DNA from: Tigriopus japonicus
Taxonomy: Eukaryota; Arthropoda; Copepoda; Harpacticoida; Harpacticidae
DNA length: 64,000 bases
Assembly (NCBI GenBank): GCA_010645155.1
Contig: CM021319.1
Location: 3,433,114-3,497,113, forward strand
Direction: 5' to 3'
Numbering within the stretch: position 1 is the first letter of the stretch; each line of letters begins with the position of its first letter. Below, piece after piece: positions 12,178 to 24,158 of this stretch. Position numbers and translations under genes: made by a program. Below the pieces are notes generated by a model. The model was not told where the DNA came from. It made no database searches and saw only the letters and a program-made list of their open reading frames with translations.

Positions 12178-15160
12178 GATGATTTCTTCTCGATTACAAG
12201 TGAGGAACGTCACAACCAATGGCACATGTTAGAATAATCCCAACTCTGGAAGTTGATTTGACTCGCTTCCGTTCCCAACGAGCTATGGAATAGAGAGCCC
12301 TTGAAATAACTGATCCTCTCAAATCGAGTGAATTGGGTATTTTGAGTCAATTCTTCGTCTTGGTCGAGCTAGCCTTGTCTGTGACTGCAAGGGTCGCAGC
12401 AGCCTGATGATGATGAAGAAGAAGATGGTGATGAGGAGGTTAAGGAGCAATAGACCTGATGTTGGCGATGGCGAAGGCGGCCGTCGATCATCGGTGAATG
12501 CATCAAGCCTCCTGGACTCTTTTCCTAGTCTCTACCCGTCTGACGTGAAGAAAAAATCCTGCCTCTTATTCACAGTGAAACGGGGTTGCCTTAGTCGTCC
12601 ATGAAGCTCAGCTAACAACTCCTAGCAGCGAGTACTGTCTCTTTAAGATCCTCCACACTATACCCTACACGCAGCCGTCGCTTCTCTAATGTTGGACTCT
12701 TTCAGCTCAATAGACCCAGAACCGTATTACTATACTGCCATTGTGCACTACTACTCCTACTAGTAGAAGTAGAAGTAGTAGTAGTAGTTGAACTAGAATA
12801 GTTGTAGCACTCGTCGTTGCAGTAGTAGTACTACTACTACTACTTCTAGTACCAAGACCGAGTCCTACTACAATTCCTAGTCATAGTCGCCCGAGTCTCC
12901 CAGTCGCTTTAGTCTTCTCTTCTCAGCCTCTTCTAACATAATACACCAAGAAGACTTGCTAGTGGAGACACTACTCCGGCTTTGCACAAAACTACTACTG
13001 TTCTGCTATGTGTTGTACTCGGTTCAACTTCTACTCTTCGCATTTCTATCGCGGCTGCGGCTAGAAGTTCCTCTTCACTCCGAATGCAGTGCTCGAAAGA
13101 GAGGCAATATTCACCGAGTATTACTACACACACCACACGGAACACACACTTGCAGGAAGGCGAAAGGAGGGAAAGAAAGACTCACAAGAGGTAGGGAGAC
13201 AAAGGCAAGTACGGATGATCTCTACAGTGTTAGCCCCTTCCTCACTCTCATCGCCTCTCGGTAGGTTAGGCTCCAACTCGCGAACCAGAACAGAGCCCTC
13301 TTTGCTACAGTGAGGATGGCAAAAGCACAAAAAGAACGGGGGGAAAGAGGCCAAGCAGAAGGACGTCCGTCTGACTCTCACAGTGTAGCATGAACGGCTC
13401 CTGCACTGTAAAGCAGCGGCAGAGCAAAAGAACCGTGATAGCCTTGCGACAGGCTTGCGACTCATCCGGCCCCTTCTCTCTTCACTTGGTCTCAATCATT
13501 CGGCGGCCAAGAGCCAAAGAGTCGCCCCGCTGGTGGTTGTGAGCTTGGAGCTTTGACACGAGAAATAGGGAGAGAAAACGAATGTAGGGCCATAAGAGGA
13601 AAAAGAAGACTCGGAGAGAAATAGAGACAGAGAAGAGAACGGTAGAAGAAAGATCGAGGAATCATAAGTAACACTTTGGCGTGGCAATGACAGCCGAGTG
13701 TACAAAAACAACCAAACGAGACACGCCATGTCAGCCACTGATGGTGCGTTCTTGGTTGAACCGCACTTGTTCCGTAGGCTCAACCGGCCGATGGCAGCCC
13801 AATCTTTTCCAGCCTTTCTCGGCCCATCGACTAACCGACGTACGTGTGTACGAGAGGGTCTTTCTCTAATGGATAGGAAACGAACAGGTTCATCAGTGGC
13901 CATCATCGACGAGTTGATCGGGGGATCGTGGAAATCAGCTGGGCAGCCCGAAAAGCCTCTGCCAGCGACGTTCACACACCAATCAGCCTCGGGTGGACCA
14001 CAACTCCCGGCCAGGGATGGGGAGTGGGGGCACATTCTGGGTAAAAACAGGCCCATCAAGCCGACTTACGGTCATATTCCCGCGTACGACTCGCGTCCAT
14101 CCCTCGGCCGTCGTCGACATGAAATCAAGATTGGGGAAGTAGCGGTGCCGAACTAGGGGCAATGGGTAGATTCCGTCGGTAGATTCATCCGAGTTAGAAA
14201 CCGCTTTAAAAGTTCAGTGGTGGAACGACAGCCAGAGCTCATACTGTAACATTCACATGGGTAGAACCACGAAAAAGGTCGCCAAAGCGAATGGGAGAGA
14301 CGGAAAGAGAGAAATCAGGACGAACCTCAAGAGGAACGTCGGAGTTTAAACGGAAAAGGCGTTCGTTAGGAGTCTTAGGCAAAGCATTCATTTCCAGGGC
14401 TACCGACGCAGCAGCCTCGGAGGTTGGAGGTTGATGGTCGGAAGCCGAACCTTGTTTTCAAGACCACAACGGCAGTAACAACGATAATCACAAAGAGAAC
14501 CGGCAAAGCGGAGCAACCAAAATGCCGATCTGGTTTGATTGGTATTTCAATTTTTGAAGGCCGTAGAGCGGAAAAGAGAAATCGGATAGTTGTCACTAGT
14601 TCACTCACTGATCTCGGCGGCTTTTCTCGCCGTAATCAAGCTATCTATTTGTCCGTCGGGACTCGAACTCACGACTTACCTCGAATGAATATCCCCGTGG
14701 GTGGGACAATCCTCCTCCGTCCGGACCCGTTAGCCCTTGGCAAATTCACGGTCGGTCCCCTACTTTTATCACCGAGAGTAGGGTTACACGCCTCGTCGAA
14801 CCCGGAGCCGTTGTGGTTATTGTTGTTGTTGTTGTCCTTTGAGCAACTAGGGTGGTGGGTGTGCTGCTGTTGTGTTGCCCTCACTGTTGTAGGTCTGTGG
14901 CCGGGGATAGTTCATGGATCGAGGCAGGGATAGGAAACCCAAGCACGGACAGACACAGACAGAACGAAAGAGAAAGAGAACGAGGAGGAGAGGGTGTTTT
15001 CTTTCTTGTTGAGCTTATCGCCGAGCTGTCCTGACTCAAGTTGTGACTTGTGAGTCACGCTGGTTCCGCCGGTGGCTCAGACTTGTCTTGGCTAGTCGAA
15101 AGAACGAGCGCTCCCACTTCACTTCGTTGCTAGATTTTACGGGTTGGCCTAAAAAGGAGC
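12178..15160. other. GC-rich upstream region of DCAF5
   Basis: From about 12940 to 15110 the base composition becomes clearly GC- and CpG-richer than the flanks, with many CG dinucleotides, and contains purine-rich tracts. It lies directly upstream of the minus-strand DCAF5 start, so it probably holds the promoter and perhaps untranslated exons. Long frames on both strands (13496-14059 minus, 13698-14156 plus, 14424-14933 plus) overlap each other and show no family signature. I attribute them to the base composition and do not call them genes. Confidence 0.5.
12747..12852. repeat. Palindromic TAG/CTA trinucleotide tract
   Basis: Runs of CTA switch to TAG and back several times (for example CTACTAG then AGTAGTAGTAG, later AGTAGTAGTACTACTACTAC), so the single strand can fold into hairpins. 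It lies in the upstream region of DCAF5. Confidence 0.85.
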
Positions 15161-15917
15161 ATTGATTTGGCAGTGTCGAATTTCAAATGCCTGAACAAAA
15201 TAGCGCAATTTTTTTTTAAAAATGCGTCAATGTAAGGAGTAAGAATTAAGATTTCTTTAAGGTTGAACAATTGCTGTGATATCACAATTTTATCGTCTAT
15301 TTCTATGTTTATAGCATGTGATATATCATTTTATCATTTATTTGAAATATCTATTTTTCTTTTAAACCATGACATGACCGTGAGTCGCAACTGCCAATAA
15401 ACTTATTATTATTAATGTCACTCTTTGGCAGACTTTAAATATGCCGTTGGCATAGCCAGGCTATGGAAGAAAAACTAATATTGAAAGCCTCTGGGTCGGA
15501 TAAAAATCAATGAACAATTTTTTTAAATCATACCCGGATTGATAATTCAACTACTAGGTTGCTAAGCAAAGATCTGATCGAGTGAAAATAAGTGCATCTT
15601 CTCCTCGTTTAGAGGACTTTAGAGCTCCTTTAGAGCGTTGCAAAAGATTTCTCCAAAACATCGATCAGTGTGATCAATCTTAAGGCGCGAAATTAATTTA
15701 AAAACTCAATTTATAGAAACCCTGGAGTTTCGACGATCCGGGTGGGCAGTGGCACTGGCCAGACTGTTGTACTGGGAAGCGAGAAGTGAGTCATGCAGAG
15801 ATTGGAACCGGTATGTGTTGAAGTCAGGTTGAAGTATGTTGAAACCACTTGACAGCGAGTGACGTCACTCACGGGTGTCAGGTTTGCTCATCAAAAGAGA
15901 TAAACGGATGGCTGGGC

Positions 15918-16119
15918 CAAGGGTCGACTGCGGCTTTTCGATAAAGGCCCACCATATTCAATTTCGTGTAGCCAATGGCCCAGGAAACATATGTTGGTAC
16001 TTTCGTGGGCCCACGAATTAACGATCAAAGAGCTCTAGACCCACAACCACAGACCTATGGAGGGCTCTCGGCCCCACTATTTTGGACTTTCTCCATGGGC
16101 TCGTGGTTACCAACCCCTG
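15918..16119. mobile_element. hAT-type MITE, copy 2
   Basis: This 202-bp relative of the unit at 4200-4414 starts CAAGGGTCG and ends CAACCCCTG, and its interior contains GGCCCACGA-type words. The flanking octamers (ggctgggc, ggcaagca) are only weakly alike, so this copy is older or its edges are off by a few bases. Confidence 0.5.
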
Positions 16120-16770
16120 GGCAAGCAAACTTGCTAACCCGGACTTGATGGTGATGTTTTAGTTGCGATTGCATTTCCCAGTCAAATTATTATTATTATT
16201 GAAACATTCTTTTGACACAATGACGAGAAGGAAAGTAGTTTAAAGATCCAACAAAACAAGAACATTTCATCGAGCATAATGTAATTTGCATGTTGCAGAG
16301 TTACTTCATCGTGCAGCGTATCGTCATGAATTTTATCGAATAAACGAGGATGGAATTAGAATAATAAGTGAATTTTAAATACTGTTTGAGAATCCTCAAG
16401 AGAGAGCATATTTTGTTGGTTTAGGCCAGCTTATACCACACCACTTGGCATCCCTGAACCTAAAAAAACGAATGATAGCCGGGAATGCGGGAATACTTGA
16501 CAAAAAGCACGCATGACTTGTCACGTTGATCTATAACTTAATCTAGGCGTAGCAAAGCATAAAAATTTGCCGCAATTTTCAAAGTCATTGATATATTGAA
16601 TCATTAGTCATTGAGTCATTAAATAAATCCTAATAAGATCAATCATCAAGAAGAACGCGGTATTTTTTTGAGAGGTTGAGGTTTCGTGAAAACTACATTC
16701 CGTACTTAAAATGTGTGTGTCTTTTTTGACCTCTGTTTTCTAAAAGATTTTGTTTTTTTGGTGCAGATTT

Positions 16771-16900
16771 TTTACTACCGCTACAAGGAATGTAATTGAT
16801 TCCCTTTAAAGAAAGTTGAGCATTGACGTTACTCTATACAACATACATTTAAAATTTTAAATGATATTTGGTCCACCAACGAGTTACTATTATCGTATCG
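16771..16900 (-). mobile_element. Truncated non-LTR retrotransposon 3' end, copy A
   Basis: It shares TACCGCTACAAGGAATG and the following sequence (down to the 'ccaacgagttactatta' region) with 19152-19300 and 34700-34850. At the last site the same sequence sits directly 3' of a reverse-transcriptase C-terminal coding fragment on the minus strand. I therefore read this copy as a 5'-truncated 3' end of that family. Confidence 0.5.
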
Positions 16901-17122
16901 TCCCAGAAATTTTAGGAAATATTGTTGGAGATTCAAACTAACAGTGCAGATAAAGCATTCACTCTCAGTTTTTCAAGTCAAGAGCATTTAGTTAAACATT
17001 CAGCTGATTCTGATGAAGTTCAATAACAAACCAGATAACTTCTTCTTTTTTCTTAACCAATCATCAGCATGAACCATTGGCACCAACACTGTGTTAGCCA
17101 GATTCGTTAGCCAGATTGTTTG

Positions 17123-17228
17123 TAAAAAGGTCACAAACAAAATGGTGTCAAGTTAATAAGTCATGGTAAAAAGGTCACGAGGAATAAAGGTCACAGGGCA
17201 AAATGGCCACGGTAAAAAGGCCACAATG
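17123..17228. repeat. Cluster of AAAAGGTCAC-like short repeats
   Basis: Five diverged copies of a roughly 10-bp word (AAAAAGGTCAC, TAAAGGTCAC, AAATGGCCAC, AAAAAGGCCAC) occur within about 105 bp at irregular spacing. Two similar words appear at 25066-25096. This may be the subterminal region of an unrecognised transposon. Confidence 0.5.
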
Positions 17229-17567
17229 AACAATCACTTTCCCATGGACATTATTGTGTTCCACCCGAAATATTTCCAAGGGCAGATCTCAAAAGAAGGG
17301 TATACTTTTGACTCTAGTGGGGTGAAGGAACACCCTCCTTCATGGTCGGCCGGATCTGGCGCGGGTTGGGACCATGGTCAAAAGAAATGTTGGCTACGAC
17401 TTCCTGTTGACTTACTTATAAGCGCAAATAAATTCACCCTTTTAGTTACCAAAAATTGAAGAAAATGGACCTAAAAGTGTAAAACAAAATGCAGAAAAAG
17501 GTTAAAAGTGGAAATAAATGTCGAAAAAAGAGCAAATAACTTTGTTTGGACTTAAAAAGTCATTCAT

Positions 17568-18664
17568 AGTCAGAGTACCCACGGTGCTTAATTGAGCTGG
17601 AGAAGTCATTTATTAGTTCTAAAGACATTTGACACTAGTTTTGAGGTGAAGAGACAATGCCGCACAAGTAACTGAGTTCTATCAATTAAGTCACATCCAA
17701 GAAAGGATATAAAGCCATATAAAATACACGAGAAAACAATCTTCTGAATTTTCTTTTCTTAAGGTTTAGCCCAACACAAGCCCAAAATATTGTCGAAATC
17801 TGTTGAGCTGTTGTTTTCTTTTGCTTAACCAGTCCGTTTTTGTCCTTCGAGAATGTTGTTCAAAAGTAGCACGGAAAAATAGATTTCACCAATGGGAGTG
17901 ATTACCATATCATCTTAGGGACCTGCTGCCGTCTCAAACAGCCATTAGCAGTGTAGGCTTGCCAAAAAAATCTCAGTTTTCAAGGGTCAGATTTTCGAAT
18001 AATGTTGCATTTATGGGCAATGGCATGGTGAATGTATGTTGAGAAGTATTGCAAAGTAATTTAAAAACAAATGGAAAATTGGAAGCCTTCAATTATACAA
18101 ATTATTTGTTTTTAGGGTTAGTTGCCCCAGGAACCGATCTCTTCTGGCCATCTTGTTATTCAAAGTCGGGCATTCCTAATTTCAAAGTTCGGAAGAACCC
18201 TCTCAACTTTTGTAGCGAAATTTTAGAGAAAAGCAACAAAACATACTTTTTTGCAAATACAATGTCAAGAATTGCTATTTCAACTTCAATTTGTGCAGAT
18301 AAGAAAGGCATTGTTGCAATTACCAGGCCTAAACCTTCGTTTTAGTTACCTCGGACGCTCATCAGAAACACAGGTCTTCCGAACTTTTTTTCCCGCCAAA
18401 AATGATGACGTCACTAGTAATTGCTGTAATACTTCAGCAGACAACCCGCGACCCACGAGTGCCAACAATTGTATCAAAGAAAATATTCATAAAAGCGTTT
18501 GAAGCATGTTTTAAGTGACACTATTTCAATATTTGGCCCATGACCTAATAACCATAACTCAATTGCAAATGTGGCATTGTCTCTTCACCTCAAAACTGGT
18601 CCCAAATATATTTGGAACTTAAATATGATGTCTCCAAGTCATTTGAGCACCGTGTACTGCTCAG
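17568..18664. mobile_element. Fold-back element with imperfect inverted ends of about 110 bp
   Basis: The sequence from 17568 to about 17680 matches the reverse complement of about 18553-18664. The shared core (17639-17661 against 18573-18595) includes TTTTGAGGTGAAGAGACAAT, and the outer ends share ACGGTGCT. The interior has no long open frame. Part of it (about 18218-18292) recurs at 35855-35927. The exact ends and any target duplication are not clear, so the superfamily is left open. Confidence 0.55.
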
Positions 18665-19151
18665 ACCTGTGTAAATTACTTTCAAAATGTCATTAATTAT
18701 AATAACTTGATATACGAGTTTTCGAGTCTTGATTTTTTTCTAAAATTATTCAAAATGTGAATTGATAAACCCAAGAACTCCTTTAAGCGTTCTTTAATAA
18801 TTCTTGAGTGCTTCTTGATAAACCCAAAGTCGACAACTTTTTTATGCTCTTTACGCACTTATCCATAAACCACTTCTGGACAGCTGATGGCCACGCAACC
18901 TTTTCTGTAAGCGTCATGTTGCTCAGGAAGCTGTTACTTAATTCAGACTTATGTAAGATGTTAACAACTTAGTTGTCTTTTCTCTGGCTTTTTTCCAGTC
19001 TCTGCATCTCCCTTGTAAAGGATTTTCACAGTTTTGATATTTTTGAAATACTCCTGCATGGATAGTCAACCCAAAACATCAGATTTTAACATAGCTTTAA
19101 CTTGAGACAATCCTATTTGAAATTTGCAAATATCCATTTTTTGTGGATTTT

Positions 19152-19300
19152 CTTTATTACCGCTACAAGGAATGCGATTCCCTGTAAATTGAAGGACTTC
19201 TCCAACTGCTTCGATTCGATCCTATTTAAGCAACTCAGATAGGTGATTTCTTCATGAAACATTTGGTATACCTTAAGGACTTATTGTTACTGTAAGCAAT
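19152..19300 (-). mobile_element. Truncated non-LTR retrotransposon 3' end, copy B
   Basis: It contains ACCGCTACAAGGAATGCGAT followed by TCCCTGTAAA, shared with copies at 16771 and 34700. It has no coding part and appears 5'-truncated. Confidence 0.5.
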
Positions 19301-19325
19301 TGTTGATTATATAGCTTTCTTGCAC

Positions 19326-19412
19326 TTGATGAGCCTAAAGGCTTAATATAAAAAAGATGTGCAAAGGTTGGTCTTCTGATTAGACCGTTCTCTATGGACC
19401 TCATTCTGATTT
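19326..19412 (-). repeat. Dispersed repeat, left copy
   Basis: Its reverse complement aligns with 24313-24405, sharing CATCTTT, TTAAGCCTTTAG, GAGCC and TAATCAGA in the same order. The two copies lie on either side of the three-unit MITE array in opposite orientation. Confidence 0.5.
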
Positions 19413-19719
19413 CAAATAGTAAACCCATAATAATAGTATAGGTAATCAAGAGTTACAAGTTGAATTATGTACGAGACTAAGATAAAGGGTCTTCAACAAA
19501 TTCATAAAGTTTTAGACTTGAGATTGTACAAAAAAGTGGAATGAGCTATCTTTTTGGACACCCTGACAATCTTTACTTGAAATGGGATTAGGAGAGCATT
19601 AAGAAGGCGGTGCAGCCAAGCCACTTTGCTTGTAGGGATGTAGAAGGGTACCACATCACATAAAAATTCTAAATTGGTGTTTGTAGACTTTGTTTGAGGA
19701 AAAGAATAATTGTTGCTTA

Positions 19720-21580
19720 AGGCTGGTCTACACCTGAAACATTTTGGCTAGATTATTTGTCAAATATTCCGAAAATGTTTGGTGTTTGCCAAATGTTTCC
19801 TTTCTGTTGCTTCTACACGTGAACGTGTCTAGCTTAGAAAACCACCCCGCAATGCTAAGTGCAACCTCAGGTGAGCGAGTTTGCGTGGTGATAACAAACG
19901 TACCGTGTATTTGCCTGTGAGGCAATTTTTCGTCCTGAGTTTTGAGTGATGGCAGCCAAGTAGCTTATTTCGGTAGTCTTGCACAACCGTTTCGACAGTT
20001 CTTGCGTACCGTGACGGTAGGCGCTGGAATAGAGGTTGTGAAGAATTGTTTGTTGTCCCCCTCTATTCCCGCCCCACCGGCCTGTTGCGTAGACATCGCT
20101 GAAGGCCAGCCAGCATTGTCCATGCACTCGGGAAGAAACAAAACTCAACATAATTTTAACTATTTCGCAATATGTGTGATATTGTACTGATAAATAAGTA
20201 TCATAATTGTTTACCGATATCAAAAAGGACATTGGTTGGTGACATTGTTGGCAAATTTACTTGAAATATTAGGTAATTTGTCTCTTCCTATGTGTCTGGA
20301 CAGTGCAGGCTGGCCTACAGCGTGTCTACGCGGCAGGTCTTGGCAGCGTCCATAGCAAAAGACAACAATCAATTCTTCACAACCTCTATTGTCAGTGTCT
20401 TGGAAGAAAAGAAAGGTTTCAGCCAGTTTCAGTGCTCTTAAGAAGTAAGTAGGAGAAGTAATTAATCAACTTTTCCTAACATCACCTAATCTAACGGTCA
20501 CAACATATGATCCCAAAGCCTAGCCTTGCAGGGCCTGAAGCCTAATCCTAAAGCTGTGTTGCAACATACACTTTGCATATTTATCTATGCCGACGCACTG
20601 AGAATCCGTGCGCGAACTTGGACTTCTAGGTCCAAGAGCGTACTGGCCCATCCTTAAGACTGCCTGGAGTCTGGTGATTCCCGTTTAGAGAACTCTCATC
20701 AAGACCACATGCTTTTATTGGGAACACAAAACTTTCGCTACGTTTGTTTTTACCACGCAACCTTGCTCACGTGAGGTTGCACTTAGCATTGCGGGGTGGT
20801 TTTCTGAGCTAGACGTGAACGTGCAGTTTGTCAAATATTTTTCTCTTTGGCCAAAGTGTTGCCCATTTTTTTCAAATTGTTTCAAACTGGCACTACCAAA
20901 TACTGTTTGAAAACCAGTCACCTTTAGCAGAGTCCCGTAATTTAGAAAGTGAATTGTAAACTGCCACATATTGTCACTTTTCAACAACATTTTTTTTCAA
21001 TCTTGCTTTCTGCCCAAGAATTTCTTCTTTCCTTCAGTGTCATTTAATTTGGAAAGTCTTGCGCATAACGCCACGCTATGGACATTGACAATATCTACTG
21101 TCATTTTCAGTCCTTTTCTTGTCCCCCCAACCATTTTAAGACCTCTACTCTCCAATGGCATTTGGTTTTGTCGAGTTGGGTTTTGGTGAACATTGGCAGT
21201 CTTAACTGCCACTTAGCAACGTTGCTACCTTGTAAACACCTCCGAACCTGTCAGTTGCCGCAATTGAGACGTGACTAGTCCATAACACTACCAACTGATT
21301 ATCGATGACTTTTGATGTCGTCCATTTCCGTGGATCCTTGCAATCTTTCAAAATGACGTTCAATTTTGGTTACCTTGATGCCAAAAGTTAGAGGGTTATT
21401 GTTTTGTCCTTCAATCCAATAATTTGAAACTTTTTACTTAACAATAATCGTTTCGTGATTGGACACCCTGCATGCATCGATGTGTATTTCGATTGTCGAC
21501 GAGAAAAAGTTAGCCTAAGGACAAATAATTTTTCAACATGTTCAAAGTCAGAAATATATGTTTCATGTGTAGACCAGCCT
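19720..21580 (+). mobile_element. TTA-flanked MITE, unit 1 (with nested insertion)
   Basis: It begins AGGCTGGTCTACAC and ends with the exact inverse GTGTAGACCAGCCT. It is flanked by TTA at 19717-19719 and 21581-21583, the 3-bp duplication typical of PIF/Harbinger elements. Without the 986-bp insertion at 19828-20813 it is about 875 bp and aligns along its length with units 2 and 3. It has no transposase frame, so it is non-autonomous. Confidence 0.75.
19828..20813. mobile_element. Nested DNA transposon with long TIRs and 10-bp target duplication
   Basis: This 986-bp insert interrupts MITE unit 1. Its ends read TCTAGCT(T/C)AGAAAACCACC inward and remain similar for about 75-78 bp. It is flanked by CGTGAACGTG on both sides (19818-19827 and 20814-20823), while unit 2 (near 21679) carries the motif only once. 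Long TIRs with a 9-10 bp duplication fit a non-autonomous Mutator-like element. A second internal inverted pair (about 20030-20060 and 20362-20390) makes it strongly fold-back. No transposase frame was seen. Confidence 0.75.
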
Positions 21581-21583
21581 TTA

Positions 21584-22543
21584 AGGCTGGTCTACACATG
21601 AAACATTTTGGCTAGATTATTTGTCAAATATTACGAAAATGTTTGGTGTTTGCCAAATGTTTTCTTTCTGTTGCTTCTACACGTGAACGTGCAATTTGTC
21701 AAATATTTTTTCCCTTGGCCAAAGTGTTGCCCATTTTTTCAAATTGTTTCGAACTGGCACTGCCAAATACTGTTTGAAAACCAGTCTAGTCACCTTTAGC
21801 AAAGTCCCGTAATTTAGAAAGTGAATTGTATACTGCCCGATGCTGCCACATATTGTCACTTTTCAACGACTTTTTCAATCTTGCTTTCTGCCCAAGACTT
21901 TTTTCTTTCCTTCGGTGTCATGTAATTTGGATGGAAAGTCTTACACCTAACGCCACGCTATGGACATTGACAATATCTACTGTCATTTTCAGTCCTTTTT
22001 TTTGTCCCCCCCCCCTCAACCATTTCAAGACCTCTACTCTACTCTCCACTGGCATTTGGTTCTGTCCAGTTGGGCTTTGGTGAACATTGGCAGTCATAAC
22101 TGCCACTTGGCAACGTTGCTACCTTGTAAACTCCTCCGAACCTGTCAGTTGACGCATTTGAGACGTGACTAGACTGTAACACTACCAACTGATCATCGAT
22201 GACTTTTGATGTCGTCCATTTCCGTGGATCCTTGCAATCTTTCACAATTGACGTTCAATTTTGGTGATCTTGATGCCAAAAGTTAGAAGATTATTGTTTT
22301 GTCCTTCAATTCATTACTTTGAAGCTTTTTACTTCACAATAATCGTTTGAGATGGGACACCCTGCATGCATCGATGTGTATTTCGATTGTCGACGAGACA
22401 AAATTAGCTTAAGGACAAATAATTTTTCAACATGTTTAAAGTCAGAAATATTTGACAAACAGAAAATAATATTTGCGATCAAGCTAATTTTGTCTTCGAT
22501 TTGACCAAATATTTGCCGTTTTGTTTCACGTGTAGACCAGCCT
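21584..22543 (+). mobile_element. TTA-flanked MITE, unit 2 (intact)
   Basis: This 960-bp uninterrupted copy has TIRs AGGCTGGTCTACAC / GTGTAGACCAGCCT and TTA on both sides (21581-21583 and 22544-22546), each shared with the neighbouring unit. It is the best reference for the family. Short frames inside are not conserved between copies, so it looks non-coding. Confidence 0.78.
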
Positions 22544-22546
22544 TTA

Positions 22547-24158
22547 AGGCTGGTCTACACATGAAACATTTTGGCTAGATTATTTGTCAAATATTCCGAA
22601 AATGTTTGGTGTTTGCCAAATGTTTCCTCTCTGTTGCTTCTACACGAGACCGTGCAGTTTGTCAAATATTTTTCCCCTTGGCACTGCCAAAAACTGTTTG
22701 AAAACCAGTCACCTTTAGCAGAGTCCCGTAATTTAGACAGTGAATTGTATACTGCCACATATTGTCACTTTTCAACGACTTTTTTCAATCTTGCTTTCTG
22801 TCCAAGACTTTTTTCTTTCCTTCAGTGTCATTTAATTTGGCTGGAAGGTCTTACGCATGAAGCCACGCTATGGACATTGACAATATATACTGTCATTTTC
22901 AGTCCTTTTCTTGTCCCCCCCAACCATTTTAAGACCTCTATTCTCCATTGGCATTTGGTGTTGTCGAGTTGGGTTTTGGTGAACATTGGCAGTCATAACT
23001 GCCCTTTGGCAACGTTGATACCTTGTAAACTCCTACGAACCTGTCAGTTGACTCATTTGAGACGTGACTAGTCTATAACACTACCAACTAGTGATGGGGG
23101 GCAAACAAGAGATTGGGCAAGCTGTACTGGCACAATGCTTGGGCTTGCTGAAGCTTGGCATAGCTTGGGTGCTTGTACAAGTACTTTTCCCAGCTAACAG
23201 GTTTGCCAAATTTGCTATGAACAAAGAATAAACTTGCCATCCGAATTTCACTAAACCAGGCTGATTCAGCTAAATAGGGCCCATACCTTTGAAAGGATGT
23301 ATTTTTAAGAAAATTACACACTTCAATTCTCTCACATGGGGAAATGCAAAATATTTCGAGAATACTAAAAAAAAGATTTGGCATTTTACTTTTTCATGCC
23401 GGCAACTCTGAGTAAACGAGATTGTTCTGGAAGTGTGACTTCTAAATCTCGGTCTTGATTAGCCTCAAAAGTGCATTCATGTGTGGCCTAAAACCAAAAC
23501 AAAAAACAACATGGTTTTGCAAATGCTATCCAAATTGAAATATTTTTTTGTATCACTTCCACTATTTCTTGCTAAATTATTTAGGTCAAAAGATCATCGA
23601 AAATGCAACTTGACATTTTTTCTTCTAAGTCACACTGCAAGTATCTTAACTCTTCAAAGAGCAACTGCCGGCAACTGCATCTTCCGATGTTCCTTGAGCT
23701 TGGGAAGTGTATTGGTGTATTGCCCAAGTAATGCTTGTCAACAACTTGTTCTTGGGTGTTTGTGATGACTCATTACTTGCCCAAGTCACATCACTACTAC
23801 CAACTGATTATCGATGACTTATGATGTCGTACATTTCCGTGGATCCTTGCAATCTTTCATAAATGACGTTCAATTTTGGTGATCTTGATGCCAAAAGTTA
23901 GAGGATCATTGTTTTGTTCTTCAATCCATTAATTTGAAACTTTTTACTTAACAATAATCGTTTCGTGATTGGACACCCTGCATGCATCGATGTGTATTTC
24001 GATTGTCGACGAGAAAAAGTTAGCCTAAGGACAAATAATTTTTCAACAGATTCAAAGTGAGAAATATTTGACAAACAGAAAATAATATTTGCCATCAAGC
24101 TAATTTTGTCTTGGATTTGACCAAATATTTGCCGTTTGTTTCACGTGTAGACCAGCCT
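22547..24158 (+). mobile_element. TTA-flanked MITE, unit 3 (with nested hAT insertion)
   Basis: Third head-to-tail copy, with the same TIRs, flanked by TTA at 22544-22546 and 24159-24161. Removing the 708-bp insert at 23089-23796 leaves about 900 bp collinear with unit 2. A further internal deletion relative to unit 2 is visible near 22680, where the stretch between the two TTTGAAAA regions is shortened. Confidence 0.75.
23089..23796. mobile_element. Nested non-autonomous hAT element
   Basis: The 708-bp insert starts TAGTGATGGG and ends CACATCACTA, matching the TAGNG-type hAT terminus. It is flanked by a perfect 8-bp duplication CTACCAAC (23081-23088 and 23797-23804). Units 1 and 2 carry the uninterrupted site (for example near 22183). 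GGGCAAG / CTTGCCC subterminal words are also inverted. It has no coding capacity. Confidence 0.82.

Larger units (their letters stand above)
16120..17567. other. Gene-poor repeat-rich region
   Basis: No coding exon was recognised. It contains a short ATT run near 16187, a truncated retrotransposon 3' end (16771-16900) and a cluster of AAAAGGTCAC-like words (17123-17228), listed separately. Confidence 0.5.

Noticed and set aside
12178..12225. Upstream extension of DCAF5 from a GTG codon
   Set aside because: Non-ATG start, no family similarity in the added residues; the ATG at 12177 gives the expected N-terminus.
14657..14672. tRNA-like T-arm motif (GGGACTCGAACTC, minus strand)
   Set aside because: The flanking bases do not form a T stem, and no acceptor, D or anticodon arm can be built around it.
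13496..14933. Open frames of 152-187 codons on both strands in the GC-rich region
   Set aside because: They overlap one another on opposite strands, have no recognisable domain, and are expected from the low stop-codon density of GC-rich DNA. The region is better read as the DCAF5 upstream region.
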